Shown here in pieces: positions 1 to 5,670 of a stretch of DNA of 12,744 nucleotides. Every line of letters starts with the position of its first letter. Position 1 is the stretch's first letter. The notes under the pieces are model-generated. The model was not told the origin of the DNA. It saw only the letters and a program-made list of their open reading frames with translations, and searched no databases. Source of the stretch: Christensenella sp. UBA4379 (GTDB lineage Bacteria; Bacillota; Clostridia; Christensenellales; Aristaeellaceae); assembly GCA_002391225.1 (NCBI GenBank), contig DGRV01000007.1, positions 5,696-18,439 of the forward strand, given 5' to 3'. Position numbers and translations under genes: made by a program.

Positions 1-186
1 CATCATCACGTCCATGATCACCAGGTCCGCCGGGTGGTCCAGGCACCAGGAAACCGCCTGCTCCGCCGTTGGTAGGCTCGCGGCCAGCACATAGCGCTCC
101 GACATGCGCACCAGCCCCTCGAAAAACCCTCGGGCCAGGTACTGATCGTCCACCACCACGACTCGAACGCGTTCGCTCAAGCGCAT
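1..186 (-). CDS. Response regulator, receiver domain (partial, runs off the left edge)
   Basis: The minus-strand frame begins with ATG at 186-184 and stays open for 62 codons to the edge of the window. The translation begins MRLSERVRVVVVDDQYLARG and carries the receiver-domain acidic pair D13-D14 after a hydrophobic beta strand. The phospho-acceptor Asp lies at about residue 59 in the segment ADLVIMDVMM. This is the classic N-terminal half of a CheY-like domain. The output domain is outside the window, so the family (NarL, LytTR or other) cannot be told. The gene follows two sensor-kinase genes on the same strand, so it is presumably their partner. Neither possible start has a strong ribosome site: an in-frame ATG at 219-217 would add 11 residues, but the receiver fold starts close to the 186 site. 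Identification is from motifs; the partnership is inferred from position. Confidence 0.88.
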   Translation of the reverse strand, partial: MRLSERVRVVVVDDQYLARGFFEGLVRMSERYVLAASLPTAEQAVSWCLDHPADLVIMDVMM

Positions 187-228
187 CACCCGCTTTCCCG
201 GAAGAAGATCATCTGTCATATACAAAGA

Positions 229-255
229 CGCGGCGTTCCGGGAAAGAACGCCGCG
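229..255. other. Perfect 10-bp hairpin upstream of the response regulator
   Basis: CGCGGCGTTC (229-238) pairs perfectly with GAACGCCGCG (246-255) around a 7-base loop. It lies between the end of the sensor kinase (370) and the response-regulator start. No T-run follows on either strand, so it is not an obvious intrinsic terminator. It could be an mRNA processing or stability element, an attenuator stem, or a protein site. Function is unknown. Confidence 0.5.
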
Positions 256-285
256 CCTCACAGCCGCGGGTCTCGTTTCCGATAC

Positions 286-304
286 CTATACAGCATCAGT
301 ATAG
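286..304. promoter_or_regulatory. Dyad and possible minus-strand -10 element ahead of the response regulator
   Basis: CTATAC (286-291) and GTATAG (299-304) form a 6-bp inverted repeat with a 7-bp spacer. On the minus strand the same bases contain TATACT (303-298), a 5/6 match to a sigma-A -10 box. The best -35 at the right distance is poor (TGTGCA). The site could be an internal promoter with an operator for separate expression of the response regulator, but the evidence is weak. Confidence 0.3.
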
Positions 305-325
305 CGAAAAAACCACGGCTTGCAC

Positions 326-350
326 ATCGTCCGGTCGGACGATTTTTTAT
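326..350 (+). terminator. Short hairpin with a T-run (plus-strand terminator-like)
   Basis: ATCGTCC (326-332), loop GGTC, GGACGAT (337-343) is followed by TTTTTAT on the plus strand. It has the form of an intrinsic terminator for rightward transcription, although no plus-strand gene precedes it here. Read leftward, in the direction of the kinase operon, the hairpin is preceded by A's rather than followed by T's. It would therefore not stop that operon but could act as a structured spacer. It may block transcription entering the kinase gene from the left. Confidence 0.4.
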
Positions 351-369
351 TACAAATTTGTTAAATCTC

Positions 370-1623
370 TCAAGGTTCCCGCTCCGGCAGGAAGATCGTC
401 AGCCGGAAGGCGGGAACGCTTGCCACCTCCATACGGCCGCCCTTGCTCTCTGTCAGGGCACGCAGGGACAGAAGCCCGCCGGATTCCCGGATAGGCTGTG
501 CAGGCGCTCTGCCGTTGTTTTCCAGGGTGAAGCGCAGACCGTCCGCCTCCTGACCGATCCGCACCGTGAGAGCATTGCCGCCCGCATGCTTTACGGCGTT
601 GGCAGCGCATTCCTGGATGGCGGCGGCGAGCACGCCGCGCCCGGGCTCCTCCGCCGGCGCTCTCCCCGTGATGGTTACCTCCACCCCGATGGCTTCCGCC
701 ATATCGACGGCGTCGGCCAGGACATCCCGGGCAGTGTCGTCCTGCTCGTATTCCCGCAGGAGGTACGTATTGGTATTCTTCAGCGACTGCAGCAGCAGCG
801 CCGGGTTGAGGGCCGCAGAATCATTCAGGTAATGCCTGCTCTCCAGCAGGATGTGGCCCAGCTCGTCGTGCACGGTCATCCGGGCGGTCAGCAGCTCCTG
901 GGCGATGATGATCCGCTCTGCCTGACGATTGTAGATTTCCAGGCGCAGGCGGATGTCCTTCAGCTTTTTGTTGTTGGCCTCCAGGCCGGCGAGGATCCTG
1001 GCCTGCTCCGTGATGTCCGTAGCGGTGAGCTGTGTGAGCGGTTTGACTTTAAAGTCATGGAAATCGAGCTGCCACACCCTGCCATTCAGCGCCAGCGGCT
1101 CCTCACCTGCCGCGGCCCGGAAGCGGGGTAGATCGGTCAGCAGCGCGCCTGTCAGCGACAGGGAGAGCTGGTCCATCACCAGGTTGCGAAAGACCACCGT
1201 TCCGTCCGCTTCGGCAAAGGCGACGCCCACCGGGAGCAGGTCCATCGTCTCCTTGAGGCTGTCCGGGGTGAGGTGGCTGTCCCGGTAGCGGCGGGTCTCC
1301 CGCGCGGCGTAAACCAGCGGAACGGCCAGGAGGCCCTCTGCGAGCGCCAGCGCCCACGCCGGGAGGGCCCCCACCGCCTTGAGCCATCCCGGAAGGACCC
1401 CGAACCCGCCATGGGTATTGTTCTCCCAGCTGATGAAAGCCATGCAGAGATACAGGATTGCCATGCCGAGGAGGAAAGGCGTCAGCAGAGCGAGCTTCGC
1501 GCGGTTGCTTCGCCCGTCCCTTAGGGCGGCCACCATCAGCGCCATCCAGCCCGTCAGGATCAGGAACAATACACCCAGCAGCGGCTGCCGCCAGACGGAG
1601 AAGATGCTTTCGTAAATCGTCAC
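370..1623 (-). CDS. Sensor histidine kinase (HisKA_3/NarX-like dimerisation motif, PAS-like middle)
   Basis: This 417-aa protein starts with GTG at 1623, behind a purine-rich site (AAGGGCGG) in the last codons of the preceding gene 6 bases away. Three hydrophobic segments lie in about residues 13-105. A PAS-like segment (about 125-210, with LLPVGVAFAEADGTVVFRN) follows, then a coiled linker. The phospho-acceptor motif VHDELGH holds His252. The ATP-binding domain shows an N-box (IQECAANAVKHAGG, 337-349), a weak G1 box (ENNG, 368-371) and a G2 box (GGLLSLR, 382-388). Family knowledge: HDxxGH kinases of this kind autophosphorylate and pass phosphate to a response regulator, which is the next gene. 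The signal is unknown. No large extracellular sensor domain exists, so input may come through the membrane segments or through the upstream 7TM protein. Confidence 0.85.
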   Translation of the reverse strand: MTIYESIFSVWRQPLLGVLFLILTGWMALMVAALRDGRSNRAKLALLTPFLLGMAILYLCMAFISWENNTHGGFGVLPGWLKAVGALPAWALALAEGLLAVPLVYAARETRRYRDSHLTPDSLKETMDLLPVGVAFAEADGTVVFRNLVMDQLSLSLTGALLTDLPRFRAAAGEEPLALNGRVWQLDFHDFKVKPLTQLTATDITEQARILAGLEANNKKLKDIRLRLEIYNRQAERIIIAQELLTARMTVHDELGHILLESRHYLNDSAALNPALLLQSLKNTNTYLLREYEQDDTARDVLADAVDMAEAIGVEVTITGRAPAEEPGRGVLAAAIQECAANAVKHAGGNALTVRIGQEADGLRFTLENNGRAPAQPIRESGGLLSLRALTESKGGRMEVASVPAFRLTIFLPEREP

Positions 1624-1629
1624 GCCTGA

Positions 1630-3261
1630 TCACCGCCCTTCTGACGCGAATAGCTCCAGGTAGAGGATACCCTCCTCCTCCCGCGCCAGCGAGGACACTG
1701 GAAGGGCGGCTGTGCCCGGTACGTGCGCAGTATCCGCGGCGAGGACGACGGAATTTGGCCTCATGGAAACCATCAGGGAATGCGCATCGCCGATCATCTG
1801 TTCCGCCGCCGCCTCAAAGGCGTCGTACAGGGCGATGACCCGGCCGGCGGGAAGGTCCGCCTCCTCCGGCTGGGCCACTTCGGTACGCAGCCCGGCCTGC
1901 GTCAGATCGACCGCGGATTCCTTCAGCGCCAGGTACAGGTCGCGGGTGGTGAGGGCATCCTTCTCCGCCGAAAGCAGCAGCAGGTTGGTCTTCCGCTTGA
2001 CATAGGCGTTCAGTACGCAGACAAAGGCCAGCCGGTCCCGGAAGGTCGGCGAGCCCGGCTCCATCTGCCCGAGGAGTCTTTCGATGCGACGCTGCACCGG
2101 ATACATGATCTCAGCGATCTCGTGATAGACGCGGTGCCGCGACTGCAGCCAGGCGTCCTTTTTCCGTTGGTCAGTCTCGGCCCGGATCAGGCTGTTTTCC
2201 GATTCGATCAGTTCGTTGGCTTCCGCCAGACGTTCCTGGGCACGGTGTATCTCGGTTTCATCCTCGGCCCAGAAGGCATACCCGCCGCGGATCTCCCGTC
2301 CGGAGAGCCTCAGGTCCGGCGTCAGGTACACTGGCGCGGCGAGCGCGGATTGCAGCTGCTCAGTGTCCGCCTGGAGCGCTGCCCCGGATCGCCAGGCGGA
2401 GCGAAGCGTCCTGTCCGTGACCAGCGCCGGTGTTTTGAGCGCCTCGAAAAAGGCCGCGTAGTTCGCGTTGTGCGGGATCAGACGATACCGGATGCAGACC
2501 TCGAACACGCCCAGCATCCCGAACATATGTATCTCGGGGCTGTTATATATGTGCGGCCCATAGATTCCGTCCTGATACAGGATAAATACAAGCAGCATGC
2601 CGAACCATAAGGCCACAACAGCAAGCAGGGACAAAAGCGCCTTCCCTGGCTGCCGCGCGGTCTTCAGAAACAGCAGGAAAAGGCCGACGGCAAAGCTCAG
2701 AATCATCCAGGCGTACAGCGTGTAGAAAACCGGTCCATGGGCATAGGTTCCGGTATCCACGGCAAACACGCTGAGCGCCACCCGGGGCGCATACACCAGC
2801 CCGTGGAGATCGTTGGTCAGCACCAGCAGAGTCAACAGGCCCTGCGGTATCAGCAGCAGGGCCTCATTCCAGCGTCCCGTCCGGTTTCCCCGGAGGATGC
2901 GCAGGCAGGTCATCAGGAAGAGCGTCGGGATCAACGTCATGGGCACAAAGTACAGATAGATCGCGTACCGCATGGCGGCGGGTTCCACCGCGAAACGATA
3001 CTTGAACACCCGCAGCAGCTGGTACAGGAGCATCATCCGCGCCGCTCCCGTCACCCAGGTCTTCGTCCGGGACTTGAGCAGCCTGGCTTGCACCGACTGG
3101 AGCCAGAATAGCAGCAATCCTGTGTAGATCAGGTAATTGGTCTCGGTCATCAGCGTTTCGAGCGCCGGAATCCCGGCCCAGGCCAGCAGATTCGCGACGC
3201 CCGCCAGCAGGAGGAAGACGATAAAAAGACAGGTGTTGCGCTTGAGCTTCTTTTCCTTCAT
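1630..3261 (-). CDS. 7TM histidine-kinase-like sensor protein, catalytic core degenerate or absent
   Basis: The protein is 543 aa, with a start at 3261 supported by GGGAGGGA just upstream. About seven hydrophobic helices fill residues 10-260. They include a TNDLHGLVYAPR segment like that of the HisKA_7TM (PF16927) N-terminal region. A short PAS-like region follows, then a long charged helix (about 340-400). A His lies in YHEIAEIM, where a kinase DHp helix would be. In the C-terminal third, the place for the N-box reads LYDAFEAAAEQM, without the Asn, and no glycine-rich ATP lid is visible. The protein probably cannot bind ATP in the usual way. Directly downstream (6 bases) is a complete kinase, so the likely role is a sensory or heterodimer partner. 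The family resemblance is seen; the non-catalytic role is inference. Confidence 0.75.
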   Translation of the reverse strand: MKEKKLKRNTCLFIVFLLLAGVANLLAWAGIPALETLMTETNYLIYTGLLLFWLQSVQARLLKSRTKTWVTGAARMMLLYQLLRVFKYRFAVEPAAMRYAIYLYFVPMTLIPTLFLMTCLRILRGNRTGRWNEALLLIPQGLLTLLVLTNDLHGLVYAPRVALSVFAVDTGTYAHGPVFYTLYAWMILSFAVGLFLLFLKTARQPGKALLSLLAVVALWFGMLLVFILYQDGIYGPHIYNSPEIHMFGMLGVFEVCIRYRLIPHNANYAAFFEALKTPALVTDRTLRSAWRSGAALQADTEQLQSALAAPVYLTPDLRLSGREIRGGYAFWAEDETEIHRAQERLAEANELIESENSLIRAETDQRKKDAWLQSRHRVYHEIAEIMYPVQRRIERLLGQMEPGSPTFRDRLAFVCVLNAYVKRKTNLLLLSAEKDALTTRDLYLALKESAVDLTQAGLRTEVAQPEEADLPAGRVIALYDAFEAAAEQMIGDAHSLMVSMRPNSVVLAADTAHVPGTAALPVSSLAREEEGILYLELFASEGR

Positions 3262-3392
3262 GGCTGTCCCTCCCGGAAAAGCGCGTTTATCGTTAGACCA
3301 TCATGCATATCGCGACGGCGTTCTGTCCTTTTGACTCTAATATTCAGAAAACTATTCGCCGCGCATGCGCAGATTCCTGCCTTCAGGGAGAT

Positions 3393-3410
3393 ATCACGTT
3401 TTATTGTGAT
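3393..3410. promoter_or_regulatory. Operator-like dyad upstream of the sensor operon
   Basis: ATCAC (3393-3397) and GTGAT (3406-3410) form an inverted repeat separated by 8 A/T-rich bases. It sits about 130 bp upstream of the start of the minus-strand kinase operon. No convincing -35/-10 pair for that operon was found in 3262-3420, so its promoter stays unassigned. The dyad could be a regulator site or chance. Confidence 0.25.
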
Positions 3411-3423
3411 TTTATCATCTTAC

Positions 3424-3549
3424 AGCGAACGCAATGGAGAGTATCTCCGGAGCCAGGCGGACTTTGGCTCTGCTCTGGAACAGGCGGGCTATAAGCGCAG
3501 CAGAACGAACTCAGGAAGGTATGTTTTGGGGCTAAAACTCAAGGACAGA
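3424..3549 (+). pseudogene. Remnant of a phage/plasmid primase C-terminus (D5-like)
   Basis: An open frame here reads NGEYLRSQADFGSALEQAGY and continues KRSRTNSGRYVLGLKLK. This is the pattern I associate with the extreme C-terminus of D5/P4-type phage and plasmid primase-helicases: an RSxxDF helix, an ALExAGY helix, a KRT-rich turn, then a GRYxxGLKL strand. Nothing upstream in frame resembles the helicase core, and no ribosome site or start suits it. It is therefore probably a leftover tail of a lost mobile element. The frame continues to 3678, but the residues after about 3549 look random. The motif is seen; the family assignment comes from memory and is moderate. Confidence 0.45.
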
Positions 3550-3595
3550 TTGTCCGGGGATGAAACGAAGCAGCCTTTCTATCCAGGAATACAGC

Positions 3596-3617
3596 TCGGG
3601 TACCGTACCCGATCGGG
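3596..3617. repeat. Nested palindromes
   Basis: TCGGGTAC-C-GTACCCGA (3596-3612) is an 8-bp inverted repeat around one base, and CCCGATCGGG (3608-3617) is a perfect 10-base palindrome overlapping it. The block GATCGGGAA recurs at 3682. These lie in decayed DNA after the primase tail and may be element-end or protein-binding sites. Confidence 0.4.
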
Positions 3618-3632
3618 AAGACTTTTTTCTGA

Positions 3633-3659
3633 GATTGAGAATTCTTCTCGATCGTTTTT
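3633..3659 (+). terminator. Intrinsic terminator
   Basis: GATTGAGAA (3633-3641), loop TTC, TTCTCGATC (3645-3653) form a 9-bp stem with one G-U pair. It is followed by G and TTTTT. It points rightward and would end transcription through the primase remnant, so it may be the original terminator of the lost element. Confidence 0.55.
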
Positions 3660-3669
3660 ATCCTTAGTG

Positions 3670-3697
3670 TTGACATGATAGCGATCGGGAATATTAC
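3670..3697 (+). promoter_or_regulatory. Possible promoter (TTGACA, 16 bp, TATTAC)
   Basis: A perfect TTGACA (3670-3675) is followed 16 bp later by TATTAC (3692-3697, 4/6). It starts right after the terminator at 3633-3659 and reads toward the truncated DUF6788-like gene. The -10 is weak. Confidence 0.35.
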
Positions 3698-3720
3698 TAC
3701 TTCATTTGTTGGTCCGTCTG

Positions 3721-3772
3721 TATAACCCCTTTTGCATAACCTCTTGTTATTTTTTTACAGCAAGGGGTTATA
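3721..3772. repeat. 11-bp perfect inverted repeat flanking a T-rich core
   Basis: TATAACCCCTT (3721-3731) and AAGGGGTTATA (3762-3772) are exact reverse complements 30 bp apart. Inside lie a small stem ATAAC/GTTAT (3736-3740, 3746-3750) and a T-tract. The right arm provides part of a TATAAT box. It could be an operator pair, an attenuating RNA fold, or the end of a small element. Confidence 0.5.
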
Positions 3773-3774
3773 AT
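3744..3774 (+). promoter_or_regulatory. Probable promoter of the truncated DUF6788-like gene
   Basis: TATAAT (3769-3774) is a perfect -10 box. TTGTTA (3744-3749) lies 19 bp upstream, a little far for a -35. A strong ribosome site and ATG follow 20-35 bp downstream. The right arm of the 11-bp inverted repeat covers the -10, so a repressor bound there would block it. Confidence 0.45.
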
Positions 3775-3808
3775 GCATTTAGCAGATGCGAAAGGAGGAA
3801 GCATCCAT

Positions 3809-3916
3809 ATGGCAACGGAAAAGCAGAACGCGGATGAACTCAAGGCAAGGATTGCTGAGCTTCCGTCCGGTTACATGGCATCAGTTCGCTGTTTCTTCTA
3901 CTCCGTGATATTCTGA
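3809..3916 (+). pseudogene. Truncated N-terminus of a DUF6788-like mobile-element protein
   Basis: This 35-codon frame starts at ATG 3809 behind AAAGGAGG (3791-3798). The translation, MATEKQNADELKARIAELPS then GYM, matches the start I recall for many Clostridial accessory proteins with an ALPxGYISxKxIxGK head (DUF6788 type). Homology-like sequence ends after the GY pair, at about 3876. The rest (ASVRCFFYSVIF) is unrelated and soon meets a stop. The gene has therefore kept its promoter, ribosome site and first 22 codons and lost everything else. The break coincides with the end of a second truncated gene on the other strand. Confidence 0.5.
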
Positions 3917-3967
3917 ATACATCATCATCCGTTGACGATAGTGGCTGTCTTGTGTTATTTTATCCAT
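3881..3967 (-). pseudogene. Truncated N-terminus of a transposase/integrase (HTH head)
   Basis: On the minus strand, ATG at 3967-3965 opens a 28-codon frame reading MDKITQDSHYRQRMMMYSEY, then HGVEETAN and a stop at 3881. The pattern (MDKIT...RQR...Y...HGV) resembles the first helix-turn-helix of IS481-like transposases, whose next segment should be a second HTH helix and an IYRW motif. Those parts are absent. No ribosome site is visible upstream. It looks like the first 28 residues of an insertion-sequence gene cut at the same point as the DUF6788-like fragment. The family call is from memory and moderate. Confidence 0.45.
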
Positions 3968-4100
3968 GACAGCAAACCCGTTCTGACATACGTTTTTTAA
4001 GCAACTTTACTATATCACTTGACTCTCTGTTTTTCTATGCCCTTTGTTGCCGATGTATTATAACTCAACATTCCAAACTTATAGAAATATTTCATGATGC

Positions 4101-4129
4101 TTGCAAAATCAAAGCAAACGGGTTATAAT
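4101..4129 (+). promoter_or_regulatory. Promoter of the tat operon
   Basis: TTGCAA (4101-4106) and a perfect TATAAT (4124-4129) are separated by exactly 17 bp, the sigma-A optimum. They lie 55 bp upstream of the tatB start. The intervening leader (4136-4168) shows no strong fold. The three tat genes lie close together on one strand before a strong terminator, so one transcript is likely. Confidence 0.75.
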
Positions 4130-4183
4130 CGTTTCTAAGTTCACAGAAAGAAGATGTTTCTTTAAAGAAAGGAGTGATGCGGC

Positions 4184-4552
4184 ATTTTCAATATCGGGTT
4201 TTCGGAACTGATCATCGTGCTGCTGATCGCCTTTCTGGTGGTGGGGCCGAAGGATCTGCCCAGGGTGGCCCGGTGGCTGGGCCGGATGGTGCGGAAGCTG
4301 CGGCTGATGATCCGCGAGGTCAAGAAGGAAACCGGCTGGGACGATCTGGAAAAAGAATACAGGAGCACCAGGGCGGACGTGAATCAGACCATCAGGGACA
4401 TCAAAAAGGATGTGGACATTACCCCGGAACTGAAAGGCGCCTCGGCGGATATTAACCAGAGCGTGAACAGCGTCAGGGATGAGCTTCAGCAGGCCGGGAA
4501 AGATATCCGGGAAGAGACAAAGGAAATCGAAAAAGAAGCCATGAAATCATAA
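4184..4552 (+). CDS. tatB: Twin-arginine translocase TatB-like subunit, ATT start
   Basis: The protein has 122 aa if read from ATT at 4184. Its start, (M)FNIGFSELIIVLLIAFLVV followed by GPKDLPRVARWLGR, is a textbook TatA/TatB head: a short membrane helix with Glu8, a hinge with Gly-Pro, then an amphipathic helix. GPKDLP is TatB-like. A long charged coiled tail follows. In-frame TGA lies at 4175-4177, and only TGC, GGC and ATT precede the Phe-Asn-Ile codons, so no ATG, GTG or TTG can supply the conserved N-terminus. AAGGAG (4169-4174) sits 9 bases before the ATT. The next in-frame usual start, GTG at 4217, would delete half of the membrane helix. An ATG at 4177 is out of frame. TatB binds TatC and helps receive RR-signal substrates such as the flavoprotein at 6678. 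Confidence 0.87.
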   Translation: MFNIGFSELIIVLLIAFLVVGPKDLPRVARWLGRMVRKLRLMIREVKKETGWDDLEKEYRSTRADVNQTIRDIKKDVDITPELKGASADINQSVNSVRDELQQAGKDIREETKEIEKEAMKS

Positions 4553-4588
4553 ACGCCTCTTTGGCAGGCGAAACGGGAGGATACCATT

Positions 4589-4765
4589 ATGCGTCTGGGA
4601 ACTACGGAAATCATTCTGATCGTTGTGCTGGCCCTGGTCCTGTTCGGCGGCAGCAAACTGGCCGGCGTGGGCAAGGCCCTGGGCAAAAGCATCAAGGACT
4701 TCAAAAACGAAGTGAAGGACGACGATGACAAAAAGGCGGACAGCGCCGAAGAGAAAAAAGAATAA
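4589..4765 (+). CDS. tatA: Twin-arginine translocase TatA-like subunit (58 aa)
   Basis: This small gene starts at ATG 4589 behind GGGAGG (4575-4580) and ends at TAA 4763-4765. The protein begins MRLGTTEIILIVVLALVLFG and continues GSKLAGVGKALGKSIKDFKN before a short acidic/basic tail. It has the TatA plan: one N-terminal helix (residues 6-19), an FGG hinge, then an amphipathic helix with regularly spaced Lys. The usual FGPKKLP hinge is FGGSKLAG here, so the hinge proline is missing. The tail contains four consecutive Asp. TatA oligomerises to form the path for folded proteins in the cytoplasmic membrane. It lies 36 bases after tatB and 15 before tatC, consistent with one operon. Confidence 0.88.
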   Translation: MRLGTTEIILIVVLALVLFGGSKLAGVGKALGKSIKDFKNEVKDDDDKKADSAEEKKE

Positions 4766-4780
4766 GGCCGTTCCGATCCT

Positions 4781-5581
4781 ATGAGGAAAAAGAATCAGAA
4801 AGAGCCGGAGCCGCAGGCCGGGCAGGAGCAGGCAGTCGCCGAAGAAGCTGAGCAGGACGTTCAGCAGGAGGGCGGCGCGCCGCTGATGGCCCACCTGCTG
4901 GCCCTGCGGCGTGTGTTTATCGTGTCCGCGGCGGCAGTAGCCATCGCGTTTTTTCTGGTGTATTACCTGGCCATCGACTGGCTGATGGCGTGGATCACCG
5001 GGCCGATCATCAGCCGCGGCATCGAGATCATCTATACCGCCATGTCCGAAGCGCTGGTGACCAAGTTCAAGGTTGCCCTGATCGCGGCGATCATCGCCGC
5101 CAGCCCGGTGATCATCTGGCAGATCTGGAGCTTTATCAAGCCCGCCCTGTACCCGAAGGAAAAAAAGGCGTTCCGCATTCTGTTCTTCATCGCCCTGATC
5201 CTGTTTCTGACAGGGGTGGTATTCTGCTATCTGGCAGTCTACATGCTGGCGGTGGACTTTTTCCTGGTCGCGGGGGACAATCTGGCCCGGCCCATGCTCT
5301 CCATCGACAAGTACGTGAGTTTCCTGTTCGGCTTCATCGTGCCGTTCGGGGTGGCGTTCCAGCTGCCGGTGGCCCTGTACCTGACCACCCGGATGGGCTG
5401 GACAAACTACCGCTCCCTGGCTTCCAAACGGAAGTTCGTCATTCTGGGTATTTTTGTAATCGCCGCCATCCTGACCCCGCCGGACGTGGTCTCCCAGCTG
5501 GCCCTGGGCCTGCCGATGGTCCTCCTGTACGAGATCGGCATCCAGGCCTGCCGCCTGACCAAACCAAGGGAAAGGGAATAA
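4781..5581 (+). CDS. tatC: Twin-arginine translocase TatC, signal-peptide receptor
   Basis: The 266-aa protein has about six membrane helices and TatC hallmarks: HLLALRR (38-44) before the first helix, SPVIIWQIWSFIKPALYPKE (108-127, the signal-recognition loop with its Glu), and LTPPDVVSQLALGLPMVLLY with Glu251. An acidic, Glu/Gln-rich extension of about 33 residues precedes the conserved HxxxLR motif, longer than in typical TatC. The ribosome site at 4781 is weak (AAGG 13 bases upstream). An internal ATG at 4886 (residue 36) would give a more usual length, but its AGGAGGG is also 13 bases away. TatC docks RR signal peptides and assembles with TatA/TatB. Confidence 0.95.
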   Translation: MRKKNQKEPEPQAGQEQAVAEEAEQDVQQEGGAPLMAHLLALRRVFIVSAAAVAIAFFLVYYLAIDWLMAWITGPIISRGIEIIYTAMSEALVTKFKVALIAAIIAASPVIIWQIWSFIKPALYPKEKKAFRILFFIALILFLTGVVFCYLAVYMLAVDFFLVAGDNLARPMLSIDKYVSFLFGFIVPFGVAFQLPVALYLTTRMGWTNYRSLASKRKFVILGIFVIAAILTPPDVVSQLALGLPMVLLYEIGIQACRLTKPRERE

Positions 5582-5594
5582 CCTTTCATAAACC

Positions 5595-5648
5595 AGCTGA
5601 AAGCCGGACAGGTTCCTTTCACGAACCGTATCCGGCTTTCAGCTTTTA
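5595..5648 (+). terminator. Large hairpin terminator after tatC
   Basis: AGCTGAAAGCCGGA (5595-5608) is perfectly complementary to TCCGGCTTTCAGCT (5631-5644). An inner stem GGTTC/GAACC (5611-5615, 5623-5627) extends it, and TTTAAA follows. It ends the tat operon and also lies between two convergent genes. The leftward side lacks a good T-run, so it serves mainly the tat transcript. Confidence 0.8.
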
Positions 5649-5670
5649 AACAATATGGAAAAATACCCCT

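Noticed and set aside
4174..4455. Alternative frame through tatB starting at GTG 4174 / ATG 4177, well placed after AAGGAG
   Set aside because: The product lacks any TatB feature after the first codons and is a frame shadow. A programmed +1 shift from it is conceivable but not needed if ATT is used.
4715..4735. DDDDK sequence in TatA that looks like an enterokinase tag
   Set aside because: It is a natural run in the acidic tail of TatA; nothing else suggests an engineered construct.
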